This document shows, piece by piece, positions 18,330 to 26,705 of a DNA stretch of 64,000 nt. Origin of the DNA: Bin5 sp965208965 (lineage in GTDB: Bacteria > Chloroflexota > Anaerolineae > Caldilineales > Caldilineaceae). The stretch lies in the NCBI GenBank assembly GCA_965208965.1, contig OZ242384.1, forward strand, positions 2,790,001-2,854,000. Direction: 5' to 3'. The position numbers and the translations under genes are program-made. The notes beneath the pieces are model-generated. The model did not search any database, was not told where the DNA came from, and was given only the letters and a program-made list of their open reading frames with translations. Each line of letters opens with the position of its first letter. Within the stretch, counting starts at the first letter, position 1.

Positions 18330-19504
18330 CAAGCGCAGTTATCGTTTCCGCCGCACGCACTGCGATAGGTAAGGCCCCGCGCGGGACATTGCGCACGACC
18401 CGGCCTGAGGAGATGGCGGCTGCGGCAATAGGGGCCGTGATGGAACGCGCGCCGGCGGTGGACGCCAAGGAGATCGACGACGTCGTCCTGGGTTGCGCGA
18501 TGCCGGAGGCCGAGCAGGGCATGAACGTGGGCCGAATCGCCAGCCTGCGCGCCGGCCTGCCGGTCGAAGTGCCTGCGCAGACCGTCAACCGCTTCTGCTC
18601 CAGCGGGCTGCAGACGATTGCTTTGGCCGCGCAGCAGATCATGAGCGGAATGGGCGAAGCAGTTATCGCCGGCGGCGTGGAGACGATGTCGCAGGTGCCG
18701 ATGAGCAGCAACAAATTCATGGCCAATCCTACGCTGGCTAAGGAGCACCCTGGCGTCTATATCGGCATGGGGCTGACCGCGGAGAACCTGGCGCGCCAGT
18801 ACGAGGTGACGCGTGAAGAGCAGGATGCCTTCGCTCTGCGCAGCCACAGGCGGGCGGCCGCCGCGCAGGACGCCGGCAAGTTCGACGAAGAGATTGTGCC
18901 GCTGGAGGTGGAACTCACGCTCGGCGAGGGTGGCAGCACACAGACATACAGGACGACCTTCGACAAGGATGAGGGAATCCGCCGCGACTCTTCGGCCGAG
19001 GCGCTGGCCAAACTGCGCCCGGTCTTTCACGCACAGGGGACCGTCACTGCCGGCAACAGCAGCCAGACAAGCGACGGCGCCGCGGCTGTCCTGGTGATGA
19101 GTGAGGAGAAAGCAGAGCGCTTGGGGCTCAAGCCGATGGCCCGTTTCCGCAGCTTCGCTGTCGGCGGTGTCGCACCAGAGATAATGGGCATCGGCCCTGT
19201 GGCTGCTGCGCCCAAGGCGCTCAAGCTGGCCGGCGTCAGTCTTGACGAAATCGATCTGGTGGAGTTGAATGAAGCCTTCGCCGTCCAGGCCCTGGCCGTA
19301 ATCCGTGAATTGGGACTGGATGAGGAAAAGGTCAATGTCAACGGCGGCGCAATTGCGCTTGGGCACCCACTGGGCTGCACCGGCGCCAAACTGACAGTGC
19401 AGATGCTGCACGAACTGGCTCGGCAGGACAAGGAGCTTGGCCTCGTCACCATGTGCATCGGCGGCGGCATGGGCGCGGCCGGAGTCGTCGAACGGTTGAA
19501 TTAA
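18326..19504 (+). CDS. fadA: Acetyl-CoA acyltransferase (3-ketoacyl-CoA thiolase)
   Basis: 392 residues. Cleaves 3-ketoacyl-CoA with CoA in the last step of beta-oxidation. Nucleophile Cys91 in NRFCSSGLQ, NEAFAVQALA, the GGAIALGHPLGCTGAK histidine motif and the second catalytic Cys in CIGGGMGAAG are all present, and length is standard. AAAGGAGC lies upstream of the ATG. Partner of the FadN-type enzyme; the gap between them (17630-18325) holds the MNT/HEPN remnant. Biosynthetic acetyl-CoA acetyltransferase is the alternative, less likely given the context. Confidence 0.93.
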   Translation: MTSAVIVSAARTAIGKAPRGTLRTTRPEEMAAAAIGAVMERAPAVDAKEIDDVVLGCAMPEAEQGMNVGRIASLRAGLPVEVPAQTVNRFCSSGLQTIALAAQQIMSGMGEAVIAGGVETMSQVPMSSNKFMANPTLAKEHPGVYIGMGLTAENLARQYEVTREEQDAFALRSHRRAAAAQDAGKFDEEIVPLEVELTLGEGGSTQTYRTTFDKDEGIRRDSSAEALAKLRPVFHAQGTVTAGNSSQTSDGAAAVLVMSEEKAERLGLKPMARFRSFAVGGVAPEIMGIGPVAAAPKALKLAGVSLDEIDLVELNEAFAVQALAVIRELGLDEEKVNVNGGAIALGHPLGCTGAKLTVQMLHELARQDKELGLVTMCIGGGMGAAGVVERLN

Positions 19505-19569
19505 GTTGCTTTGACTCCGTTGCCAGTCAGTGTGCTAGCTACTGTATTCCGCTCACAGTCCCCTGCCGT

Positions 19570-20673
19570 TCACCACGCCCTGGAGTTGGGCACTTCCATC
19601 CATTCGCCGCTCTGGCGGATTGATTCCTGGCTTACCAGCCCCGGCAGGGTCATGTCCATCGCCGCGTGAATGTCGATTGGCGGCGGCTTGCGGCCCTGCA
19701 CCGCGTCCACGAAGTCCATCACCTCGAAGTAGTCGCCTCCGCCGTGTCCGGCGCGCACAGCTTCTTCCGGCGGGTCTCGCCAGATCTCAGGCATGTACTC
19801 GGCTTCGAAAGTCTCCAACGGAACCCAGACATCTGGATCGTCGCAGAAATCTTCCAGCCAGATCCAGTCGCCCTCACCCGGTCGGCGTCTGCTCTCGTAA
19901 GCGCCTTTTGTTCCTTGCAGCGTGTAGTTGGTCATCGCGTGAGGGCGCTTGGAGAGCATGTCAACGCGCACCCGCATCAGTTTTTCGCTGGCGGTTTTGC
20001 ACAGGAGCAGTACCGTGTCCTCCATTGCGTGCTCGGGGTCGGACCAGATGCCGGTACCGATACAGCTGATGCGTTCGGGCCTTTCCCTAATCCACATGAG
20101 GCAGGGGCCCAGGCTGTGGGTAGGGTAGGTGCAGCCATTGACTCCTACCTGCCAGTAGTAGCGCCAGGTTGGACTGCCGTCCGGCATGTGATGGAGAACC
20201 GAGAGCTCGTGCAGGTATTCGCCCTCGGCGTAGTACGTCTCGCCGAAGAGGCCGGCCTCGACTAGCGCCCGCACCAGCACATTGGGTTTCATGTACATGT
20301 AGTTCTCGGCCATCATGTAGATGGCATCGCTGCGGTTGCAGGCGTCAACCAGCCAGCGGCATTCGTCCATTGACACGGCGGCTGTCACTTCGCTGAGAAC
20401 GTGAATGCCGCGCTGGAGCGCGGCGATTGCCTGCGGCGCGTGGTATTGCATGGGTGACGACACGACTACCGCGTCCGGCCGCGCCTCGTCAAGCATCGTT
20501 TCGAAAACGCTGTAGAGTTGAGTCACGCCGGTGGCCTCTCCCGACGCTTCCAGGGTCGGCGCGTAGGGGTCGCAAAGAGCAACGATTTCAGTTTCGGGGT
20601 GGGTTTGGAATGCCTTGAAGAATGAACCTGCGCGGCGCGCCCCTGAGAAGGCGACCTTGATCTCATTTGACAT
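19570..20673 (-). CDS. Gfo/Idh/MocA-family protein lacking the EKP lysine, GH109-like
   Basis: 367 residues. N-terminal Rossmann fold (VAFSGARRAGSF) as in NAD(P)-dependent sugar oxidoreductases, but where the family has E-K-P this protein reads SEVTAA (Glu95, Val96, Thr97), so the usual catalytic lysine is absent. The same change and a YPTHSLGP segment occur in glycoside hydrolase family 109, which uses NAD to cleave GalNAc. I therefore favour a GH109-related or non-oxidoreductase role; no activity is proven. Last gene of a minus-strand run behind an esterase and a PhyH dioxygenase. Confidence 0.85.
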   Translation of the reverse strand: MSNEIKVAFSGARRAGSFFKAFQTHPETEIVALCDPYAPTLEASGEATGVTQLYSVFETMLDEARPDAVVVSSPMQYHAPQAIAALQRGIHVLSEVTAAVSMDECRWLVDACNRSDAIYMMAENYMYMKPNVLVRALVEAGLFGETYYAEGEYLHELSVLHHMPDGSPTWRYYWQVGVNGCTYPTHSLGPCLMWIRERPERISCIGTGIWSDPEHAMEDTVLLLCKTASEKLMRVRVDMLSKRPHAMTNYTLQGTKGAYESRRRPGEGDWIWLEDFCDDPDVWVPLETFEAEYMPEIWRDPPEEAVRAGHGGGDYFEVMDFVDAVQGRKPPPIDIHAAMDMTLPGLVSQESIRQSGEWMEVPNSRAW

Positions 20674-20751
20674 TGCTCTTACCTGGGGCCTCTTGTGTGA
20701 AGGGGTTGTTCATTTCCCTGTCTTCTCGTGACTTTCTTTTCCGTGATGGAA

Positions 20752-21786
20752 CTACAGGTAGGTTCCGAAGAACTCCGTCGTTCCCTCGACACCGCCCCAT
20801 CCGTGCCCGCTGGGGTGGACGAGCTTCCACAGGCGGTCGGCTGCTCCGGCAGCTTCATAGATGCGTTTCACGCCCTCGTATCCTTTGAGCATGTCGTGGA
20901 TGTAGAAGCAGTCGTCGTACATGCCCATGTCGAGCATGAGTGGGCGGGGGGCGATCAGGCCGGCGATGTCGTCGGTGTCGAACCAGGCGTGGATGCCGGG
21001 TACGATCTGCGAGCCGCAGAAGTTGACGCGTTCGAACGCGAAACCCTTCCACGGGTTGACGTATCCCATGATGTCGGCGGCGGCGATGCGCGGCTCTGCG
21101 GCGGCGGCGAATGTCGTCATGGTGCCGCCCTGCGAGAGGCCCATCATGCCGATGCGCTTGGAGTCGACCTCGGGGCGGGTCTCCAGGTAGTCGATGCAGC
21201 ACTTCATGTCCCAGATGTTGAGGGTCAAGGGCCAGCGGTCGAGCATCGTGCCCCGTATATAGTTGACATTGCACGGGTCGCGGCCGGGGAACGGATTGCG
21301 TCCGTCGCGGCGTTCGCCGAAGCCGCGCAGGTCGGGCGAAATCGTCAGATAGCCGGCCTTTGCCATCTGGAAGCCGTAGTCGTAGTTGTGCAGGTCGATG
21401 TTGGCTTGCATTTCGTCGGTGGAGCGGATCCCGGCCACAGGATCTTTCCCGAAGGGACCGTGTCCGTGGGAGCAGAGGATGGCGGCGTTTGTGCCGTCGG
21501 CTGCCATCGACTTGGGGCGCAGTACCTGGCAGGGCACGCTCATGTACGGTTCGGAGTTGAAGACCACCCGCTCGCGGATCAGGCCTTCGTCCTCGACGCT
21601 GCTCTCGACTTCGGCCTCCAGCGGTACCGGATCGGGGAAACTGCCCAGGAGTTCCATATACTTGGTATGCGCGGTCTGACGCCAGCTCTCCCAGTCCTTC
21701 GTCTGGCCGTCAAAGTGCAACTTCGGTGTGAAGTTTTCTACCTGATCTTCCCAGTATGCCTGCATCGAGAAGTTTCGTCTCGGCAT
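20752..21786 (-). CDS. Alpha/beta-hydrolase, acetylxylan-esterase/dienelactone-hydrolase-like
   Basis: 344 residues. Serine hydrolase with nucleophile motif GLSQGG, an oxyanion region CSHGHGPFG, and a likely catalytic His in HPSGHGWGG. The length and the ISPDLRGFGER strand fit the acetylxylan-esterase-like/Abhydrolase_7 group that removes acyl groups from carbohydrates. No signal peptide is visible, so it probably acts on imported material in the cytosol. GGAGAGGA precedes the ATG. It lies between a PhyH-type dioxygenase and a GH109-like protein, consistent with a carbohydrate-modification pathway. Confidence 0.85.
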   Translation of the reverse strand: MPRRNFSMQAYWEDQVENFTPKLHFDGQTKDWESWRQTAHTKYMELLGSFPDPVPLEAEVESSVEDEGLIRERVVFNSEPYMSVPCQVLRPKSMAADGTNAAILCSHGHGPFGKDPVAGIRSTDEMQANIDLHNYDYGFQMAKAGYLTISPDLRGFGERRDGRNPFPGRDPCNVNYIRGTMLDRWPLTLNIWDMKCCIDYLETRPEVDSKRIGMMGLSQGGTMTTFAAAAEPRIAAADIMGYVNPWKGFAFERVNFCGSQIVPGIHAWFDTDDIAGLIAPRPLMLDMGMYDDCFYIHDMLKGYEGVKRIYEAAGAADRLWKLVHPSGHGWGGVEGTTEFFGTYL

Positions 21787-21833
21787 TGTCCTCTCCCCGC
21801 GCGCTCGTGTAGTGGGCGCTTGCTAACTCACCA

Positions 21834-22616
21834 TCATAACATAGGAAATTGGCCGGAATAGCCCGAATTTGCGCCCAGAATGCCTCGAAGTTCATCGTCT
21901 CGCACGGTTTTGAGAACGTAATCGGGGACTTCGGTACCGGGCCAGTTGACAAACCAGTTGGGCGTGAAGCCATAGAACATGGTATAGCGAACATTTTCGC
22001 TCAGGATCGGCACGCCGGCGTGGAGCAGCGTCTCGGTGAAGTGGAGGATGCTGCCGGCCGACGCGTTGGCCTCGACGATGGGGCACTGGTCCTTCAGCGT
22101 CTCGTACGTCCCTTCAAGTCTGTGCGAGCCGTCGAGGATCATGGTTCCGCCGTCGCCGGGCGAGACGTCGGTCAGGTAGGTTATGTTGTTGAGGAAGACG
22201 CAGTTTATCAGGTCGGGGTCGGTGTCGTGGGGGAAGGTGCCCCACTTGGGGCGCAGGCCGCGATGCCAGCCCATCTTATCGGGATCGCGTAGTATGGTCT
22301 TCTGCCCGCTGCGCTCGGGGTGGGGCCGTTTGATCATGGCGTGGCATGTTTCGTACTTGATCTCGGCGCCCATCAGCTGGCGGTTGGCCTCAAGCACCTG
22401 GGGAATCATCAGCCACTCGCGAAAAATCGGGTCACCGTTGACCATGCAGTCGATGTGGAGGATTTCGTCGTCGTCTTCGTGGGCGAGGGGGCGCACATAG
22501 TGGGACTGCCGTTCGAGGGCAGCCTTGTAGGCTTCGATCTGCTCCTGGCTGAGGACGTTTTCTTCCAGGACCCAGCCATGCTCGGCAAAGTGGCGCAACT
22601 GATCGTGGGATAACAT
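21834..22616 (-). CDS. PhyH-family Fe(II)/2-oxoglutarate oxygenase with H-x-G motif
   Basis: 260 residues, double-stranded beta-helix fold inferred. The segments typical of PhyH are clear: YLTDVSPGDGGTMILDGSHR, distal ligand His199 in LLHAG, and 2OG-binding Arg210. The proximal motif, however, is WHRGLRP: His118 with Gly120 where the metal-binding Asp of HxD should be. This replacement leaves an open iron site as in Fe/2OG halogenases, but HxG also occurs in an uncharacterised marine PhyH subgroup, so activity is open. GGAGGAAG precedes the ATG. Adjacent to a Gfo/Idh/MocA gene and 1 kb from a canonical PhyH. Confidence 0.85.
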   Translation of the reverse strand: MLSHDQLRHFAEHGWVLEENVLSQEQIEAYKAALERQSHYVRPLAHEDDDEILHIDCMVNGDPIFREWLMIPQVLEANRQLMGAEIKYETCHAMIKRPHPERSGQKTILRDPDKMGWHRGLRPKWGTFPHDTDPDLINCVFLNNITYLTDVSPGDGGTMILDGSHRLEGTYETLKDQCPIVEANASAGSILHFTETLLHAGVPILSENVRYTMFYGFTPNWFVNWPGTEVPDYVLKTVRDDELRGILGANSGYSGQFPML

Positions 22617-22640
22617 TATCTTCCTCCCCAGCTATTTTTC

Positions 22641-23672
22641 TCAGAACCAGTGGGGCGTCTGCGGCTTCTTTGTGCGGATCGACTCGAGCGCAGCGGCGCA
22701 GATGGAGACGATATTGGCGCCCCAGCTGGCCGGGATCGGATTGCTGATCTTGCCGTCGAGGAGGTTCAGGTAGTCGATCACCGAGCGGCCCCACCCGTGA
22801 CCGCCAACTATCTCATCGGCAGATGCTTCTTCGATGTCGGCCGGGTCGTGGTCGCGGCGGTAATGTTTGCCCTTCCACAGCGTGCCTTCGGTCCCATAGA
22901 CGGCGAGGAAGCCGCCGCCCATGCCCTCGCCCATGCCGTGGCCGGAGCAGCCGCTGGTCACGTAGACCTTGCCGGCCGCGCCGTTCTCGAATTGGAGGAT
23001 AACGATGTAGCAGTCGTCATCGGGGAACATGGGGACGCTCAGCTTGTTGCTGTAGGCGTAGACCTCGGTTACGGGGGAATCGACGCTCCAGAGAATGAGG
23101 TCGAGGGGGTGGCAGCCTCCGCCCAACAGGATGTTCTGTGGATTTTGCTTGTCGATGCGCCAAGGGGTGTGGTGCGCGCCATCGGGCGCGTAGTGGCTCC
23201 ACATATCGTGAATGTAGTCGCCCTGGACGAAGAAGACTTCGCCGACCTGGCCTGATTGGGCCATCAGCGCCATTTCGTGCCAGGGGTGCATGTAGCGCAT
23301 GGTCTGGTCGGTCATGACGTGGGTGCCGCTCTGGGCTTCGGCGTCGAGGATGCGCTGGCAGTCTTCCACCGTGGTTGCCAGCGGCTTTTCGACGAGCGCG
23401 TGGCAGCCTTGCTCCAGCGCCATGACTGTTTGATCGGCGTGCAGATGGTCCGGGCCGGCTACGACGACCACGTCGGGCTGCGTCTCGCGCAGGAGCTGGG
23501 CATAGTCGCCGCCGAGGGCGGCCTGCGGGTAGAGGCCTTTCATTCTGTCGAGCATGTGCTGCTGGGGATCGACTACGCCGGCGATCTCGCCGCGTCCGTC
23601 GGTCGCGGCCACCTGTGCCACGCTGCGTCCGGCGCTGCCGCCGCCGCTGATCAGAAATTTATACTTGCTCAT
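22641..23672 (-). CDS. Gfo/Idh/MocA-family oxidoreductase
   Basis: 343 residues. NAD(P)-dependent sugar or cyclitol dehydrogenase: Rossmann motif FLISGGGSAGRS, catalytic-lysine motif VEKPLATT, and GGGCHPLDLILW with the family's active-site Asp/His positions. Substrate unknown. It is a clear paralogue of the gene at 33733-34752 (shared DGRGEI, DHLHA, TDQTMRY, QGDYIHDM and VGGHGW blocks). Sandwiched between two PhyH dioxygenase genes with gaps of 17-24 bp, so probably one transcript. Confidence 0.9.
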   Translation of the reverse strand: MSKYKFLISGGGSAGRSVAQVAATDGRGEIAGVVDPQQHMLDRMKGLYPQAALGGDYAQLLRETQPDVVVVAGPDHLHADQTVMALEQGCHALVEKPLATTVEDCQRILDAEAQSGTHVMTDQTMRYMHPWHEMALMAQSGQVGEVFFVQGDYIHDMWSHYAPDGAHHTPWRIDKQNPQNILLGGGCHPLDLILWSVDSPVTEVYAYSNKLSVPMFPDDDCYIVILQFENGAAGKVYVTSGCSGHGMGEGMGGGFLAVYGTEGTLWKGKHYRRDHDPADIEEASADEIVGGHGWGRSVIDYLNLLDGKISNPIPASWGANIVSICAAALESIRTKKPQTPHWF

Positions 23673-23689
23673 GTTGTCGCTTTCCTTAC

Positions 23690-24508
23690 TTAGTCGTCGG
23701 ACGTGGGAATGTTTTCGGGATCGAGGAAGGCGACATCGCTTTCGTCGTCTTCGAAGCGGGTCATGCCGATCTCTTTGATGGCGCTGTCGGGAACCTTTTC
23801 GAGCGGTGTGTAGCTGGGGTGATGCGCCTCACGGTAGGGGTTGTTGCGGGCGGCGTTGTAGCAGCATATCAGCGACCAGCGCGGGTTGTTGGAGCGGTTC
23901 TGGTCGGAGCGGTGGAGGATGTTGCAGTGGAAGAAGAGGGCGTCGCCCGGCTCCGCTTCGCAGTGGACGAGCTCCAGGCGCTCCTCGGCTTCGAGGACGC
24001 GCTCCAGCTCGGCGCCGGCTTGCTGGCCCGTTTCGACGTGGGTGATGCGGCCCATGTGGTGCGAGCCTTTGAGCACCTGCATGCAGCCGTTTTCGCGTGT
24101 GGCCGGGTCGACGGCGATGGAGACGCTCGACATGAGCGGGTAGAGGACGTAGTTGTCGTACCAGTAGCCGTAGTCCTGGTGCCAGGCCCAGGCGCCGCCG
24201 ACCTCTGGGTCTTTGAGGATCATTTTGGAGTGGTAGTGGTAGACTTCGCCGCCGAGAAGCTGCTCCATGGCGTTGACGACGCGGTTGCAGCGGGCGTACA
24301 TGCCGTAGATGCCGTTGCCGGGGTGGTTCCAGAGTGTGAGGCGGACGGTTCCGCCTTCGCCGTCCTCGCGGCCGAAGGATTTCTGGTCCATCTGGCGATC
24401 GGCGATGGCTGTGCGTCGCAACAACTCGATTTCTTCGGCATCGAAGAAGGATTTGACGATCAGGTAGCCGTCGTCGTGGTAGGCCTGGATTTGTTCTTGA
24501 GTGAGCAT
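23690..24508 (-). CDS. Phytanoyl-CoA dioxygenase (PhyH) family protein, canonical site
   Basis: 272 residues. Fe(II)/2OG oxygenase with complete facial triad: WHQD (His110, Asp112) and HCNILHRSDQNRS (His199), plus Arg210 for 2-oxoglutarate, and NGCMQVLKGSHHMG between them. Members hydroxylate very diverse small molecules; bacterial ones often act outside lipid metabolism. Here it sits with Gfo/Idh/MocA genes, suggesting a carbohydrate- or polyol-derived substrate. AAGGAAAAC precedes the ATG. Confidence 0.9.
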   Translation of the reverse strand: MLTQEQIQAYHDDGYLIVKSFFDAEEIELLRRTAIADRQMDQKSFGREDGEGGTVRLTLWNHPGNGIYGMYARCNRVVNAMEQLLGGEVYHYHSKMILKDPEVGGAWAWHQDYGYWYDNYVLYPLMSSVSIAVDPATRENGCMQVLKGSHHMGRITHVETGQQAGAELERVLEAEERLELVHCEAEPGDALFFHCNILHRSDQNRSNNPRWSLICCYNAARNNPYREAHHPSYTPLEKVPDSAIKEIGMTRFEDDESDVAFLDPENIPTSDD

Positions 24509-24583
24509 GATGTTTTCCTTCTATTCAAGCGGTGTCGGACATGAGCCGACTGCGATTGGTGAGCGTCTGTGCTAAGGACAGAT

Positions 24584-25072
24584 TCAGAGTATCCTTTCCA
24601 TTGCGACTACCATCATCGAAATTCCCTCAAGCTCTTCCTCTTTGCGGGATATCTCCCTGAATCCCTGTTTTCGATAAAACGATAGCCCTTTTTCGTTCTG
24701 TTCCTCTACCTCGAGGCGGAGAATCTCTGCCTCCGGGAAAGCAGCTACGCAGGCATCGAGCAGCTTGCCGCCGATGCCCTGGCGCTGGTGGCCAGGCAAA
24801 ACATAGAGGCGAGCAATGTATACGACTTTGTCGCTTCGCCGGCCCGCCGTCAACAGCCCAATGATTTCGCCTTGCTCGTTTTTCGCGACGTTGAAAAAGA
24901 CGCGCTCGTTCTTGATTTCAGCGGCCAATGTTTCCTGACTGTGCCAGAGCGAAGTTATCTTATGGATCACCTCTACATGCAAGAACGAGCTATAGGTGTC
25001 GATCCAGGTCTCTCTTAGGACCTGCTTTATCTCCTGTACCTCTTCAAATTCGGCCGGCTGAATCGCAATCAT
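24584..25072 (-). CDS. GNAT-family N-acetyltransferase
   Basis: 162 residues. Acetyl-CoA-binding motif A is clear as RLYVLPGHQRQGIGGKLLD, followed by LEVEEQNEKGLSFYRKQGF (motif B), which is the standard GNAT order. Substrate unknown. It lies 51 bp downstream of a second, divergent-sequence GNAT gene on the same strand; the two are not close paralogues. Confidence 0.88.
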   Translation of the reverse strand: MIAIQPAEFEEVQEIKQVLRETWIDTYSSFLHVEVIHKITSLWHSQETLAAEIKNERVFFNVAKNEQGEIIGLLTAGRRSDKVVYIARLYVLPGHQRQGIGGKLLDACVAAFPEAEILRLEVEEQNEKGLSFYRKQGFREISRKEEELEGISMMVVAMERIL

Positions 25073-25123
25073 TCTGACTCTGCGTCGCCTATGCCCACTC
25101 TGTCGAACTCTTTGAATCCCGGC

Positions 25124-25711
25124 TCAGACAGGATCTGGGTGCCCCTCGGGCCACTGTTCGGGCGTGTAGGGCCAGTTTAGCTTGGCGCAGACATCGCGCC
25201 AGCGTTCCTCCATGTCGGGCAGGTAGAGGAGTGGGATCCAGCCCAGGCGCAGGTAGATGCTGAGGGCGGGCAGGCGCCAGTCGTCGGTGTTCAGGTAGAT
25301 GTTCTTGTGGCCGGACTGGAGCAGTCGGCGCACAACGGACGCACACACAGCCATGCCCAGCCCCTTGCCGCTATGCTCGGGATGCCCGGCGACCCAACCC
25401 AGTTCGCCGCCAAAGGGGTGGATTTCCTGGGGCCGGTGTGTTGCCATGGCGGTGGCGACGATCTTGTTGCTGGCGCGATGCTCGATCAGGAACCAGCCGT
25501 CTGGCAAGATATGGTCAAACCACGGCTTTAACATTTCTTCATTCCAGCGTGAGAAGCCGGCCAGGTCCATGACGTCGTACCAGCCCTCTTCGTCGCCGGG
25601 TCTGTAGGTGCGCAGCGTGTAGCCGATGGGGACATGGACGGCGGGCGGCGAACCGAGCAGCTGCTCGGGCCAGATCATTTTCAGCTGTTCCTTTTTTCTT
25701 TCCTCGCTCAT
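25124..25711 (-). CDS. GNAT-family N-acetyltransferase
   Basis: 195 residues. GNAT fold with motif A WVAGHPEHSGKGLGMAV and an N-terminal TLRTYRPGDEEGWYDV strand-helix typical of acetyltransferases; about 30 extra residues precede it. The ATG at 25711 starts 5 bp after the MalG-type permease stop, and its ribosome binding site (AAAGGA) is inside the permease gene, so the two are translationally linked. An internal ATG at 25678 is the alternative start. The function within a sugar-transport operon is unknown. Confidence 0.82.
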   Translation of the reverse strand: MSEERKKEQLKMIWPEQLLGSPPAVHVPIGYTLRTYRPGDEEGWYDVMDLAGFSRWNEEMLKPWFDHILPDGWFLIEHRASNKIVATAMATHRPQEIHPFGGELGWVAGHPEHSGKGLGMAVCASVVRRLLQSGHKNIYLNTDDWRLPALSIYLRLGWIPLLYLPDMEERWRDVCAKLNWPYTPEQWPEGHPDPV

Positions 25712-25716
25712 GCTAT

Positions 25717-26607
25717 CTATCCTTTGATTCCTGTAATCACTATGCCCTGCAGGAAGGTGCGCTGGGTGACGAAGAAGATGGCGATGGGTACCAGGGTCGA
25801 GACGACCGTCATCGCCATCAGGTACTGGATGTCGACCTCCGTGCGCCCTTTGAATCGGCTCAGGCCCAGTGTGATGGTGAACAGCTGGGGCGAGTTGATG
25901 TAGATCAGCGGTGCGAAGAAGTCATTCCAACTATAGGTGAACTGGTAGATGGCGACAACAATCAGGGCCGGCCGCACCTGAAAGAGGAGGATGCGCCAGA
26001 AAACGGCGAAGCGGCTGCAACCGTCAATTAGGGCGGCGTCGTCGAGCTCGCGGGCGATCGTCAGAAAGAACTGGCGCAGCAGGAAGATGCTGAAGGCGTC
26101 GCCGAAGAAAAGGGGCACGACGAGAGGCTTGAAGGTATTGACCCACTCCAGCCAGCTGAAGATCATGAAGAGCGGGATCAGCGTCACCTGCATGGGCAGC
26201 ATCATCGTGCTCAGGACGATGACGAACAGGGTTGTGCGGCCGGGAAACTGGATGCGGGAAAAGGCGAAGGCCGCGATGGAGCAGGAAAAGAGAACGGCCA
26301 CCACGTTGAGCGAAGCGACAAAGGCGGTATTGGAGAAGAAGGTGATGAAGTCGCCTTTGAGCCAGGCCTCAACGTAGTTGGCCCAGCGGTAGGTCGGCGG
26401 GATCCAGACCGGCGGGATTTTCCAGATCAGGCTCTTGTCTTTACCAGCGGTCAGCAGCATCCAGACCCAGGGCGTGAGGAAGAGCGCCGCGCCCGGCAGC
26501 ACCAAAATCCACAGCCAGACCTGGTGCGCCACGGAGCGCCACAGCGGCCCGGTTGGGCGGGTGTAGCTGAACCTTTTCTGCTCGACAAAGACGTTGTCAG
26601 TGCGCAT
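25717..26607 (-). CDS. Sugar ABC transporter permease, MalG type (CUT1)
   Basis: 296 residues, six transmembrane helices expected. The ATPase-docking EAA loop reads ELDDAALIDGCSRFAVFW, and the C-terminus ends in GIVITGIKG, the usual MalG-like tail. Third gene of the operon binding protein - MalF type - MalG type (system 1). No ATPase gene follows; the next gene is an acetyltransferase. The ligand is probably an oligosaccharide or sugar derivative, by class. Confidence 0.93.
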   Translation of the reverse strand: MRTDNVFVEQKRFSYTRPTGPLWRSVAHQVWLWILVLPGAALFLTPWVWMLLTAGKDKSLIWKIPPVWIPPTYRWANYVEAWLKGDFITFFSNTAFVASLNVVAVLFSCSIAAFAFSRIQFPGRTTLFVIVLSTMMLPMQVTLIPLFMIFSWLEWVNTFKPLVVPLFFGDAFSIFLLRQFFLTIARELDDAALIDGCSRFAVFWRILLFQVRPALIVVAIYQFTYSWNDFFAPLIYINSPQLFTITLGLSRFKGRTEVDIQYLMAMTVVSTLVPIAIFFVTQRTFLQGIVITGIKG

Positions 26608-26656
26608 CGATTCTGTTGCTGGTTACTCTCGCCAGAGGAGAGAGTTAAGAGAAGAG

Positions 26657-26677
26657 AGGAGAGAGAAAAGCTCTCCT
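26657..26677 (-). promoter_or_regulatory. Weak intercistronic hairpin between two permease genes
   Basis: A 7-bp inverted repeat (AGGAGAG at 26657-26663, CTCTCCT at 26671-26677) in a purine-rich spacer between the MalF-type stop and MalG-type start. It is weaker than the hairpins after binding-protein genes and may be chance in GA-rich sequence. Confidence 0.3.
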
Positions 26678-26705
26678 GATGCCTGTGCGGCGATACCAGT
26701 GGCCG

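Noticed and set aside
18205..18726. Minus-strand 173-codon frame over the thiolase start
   Set aside because: Antisense to the thiolase N-terminus; no motifs.
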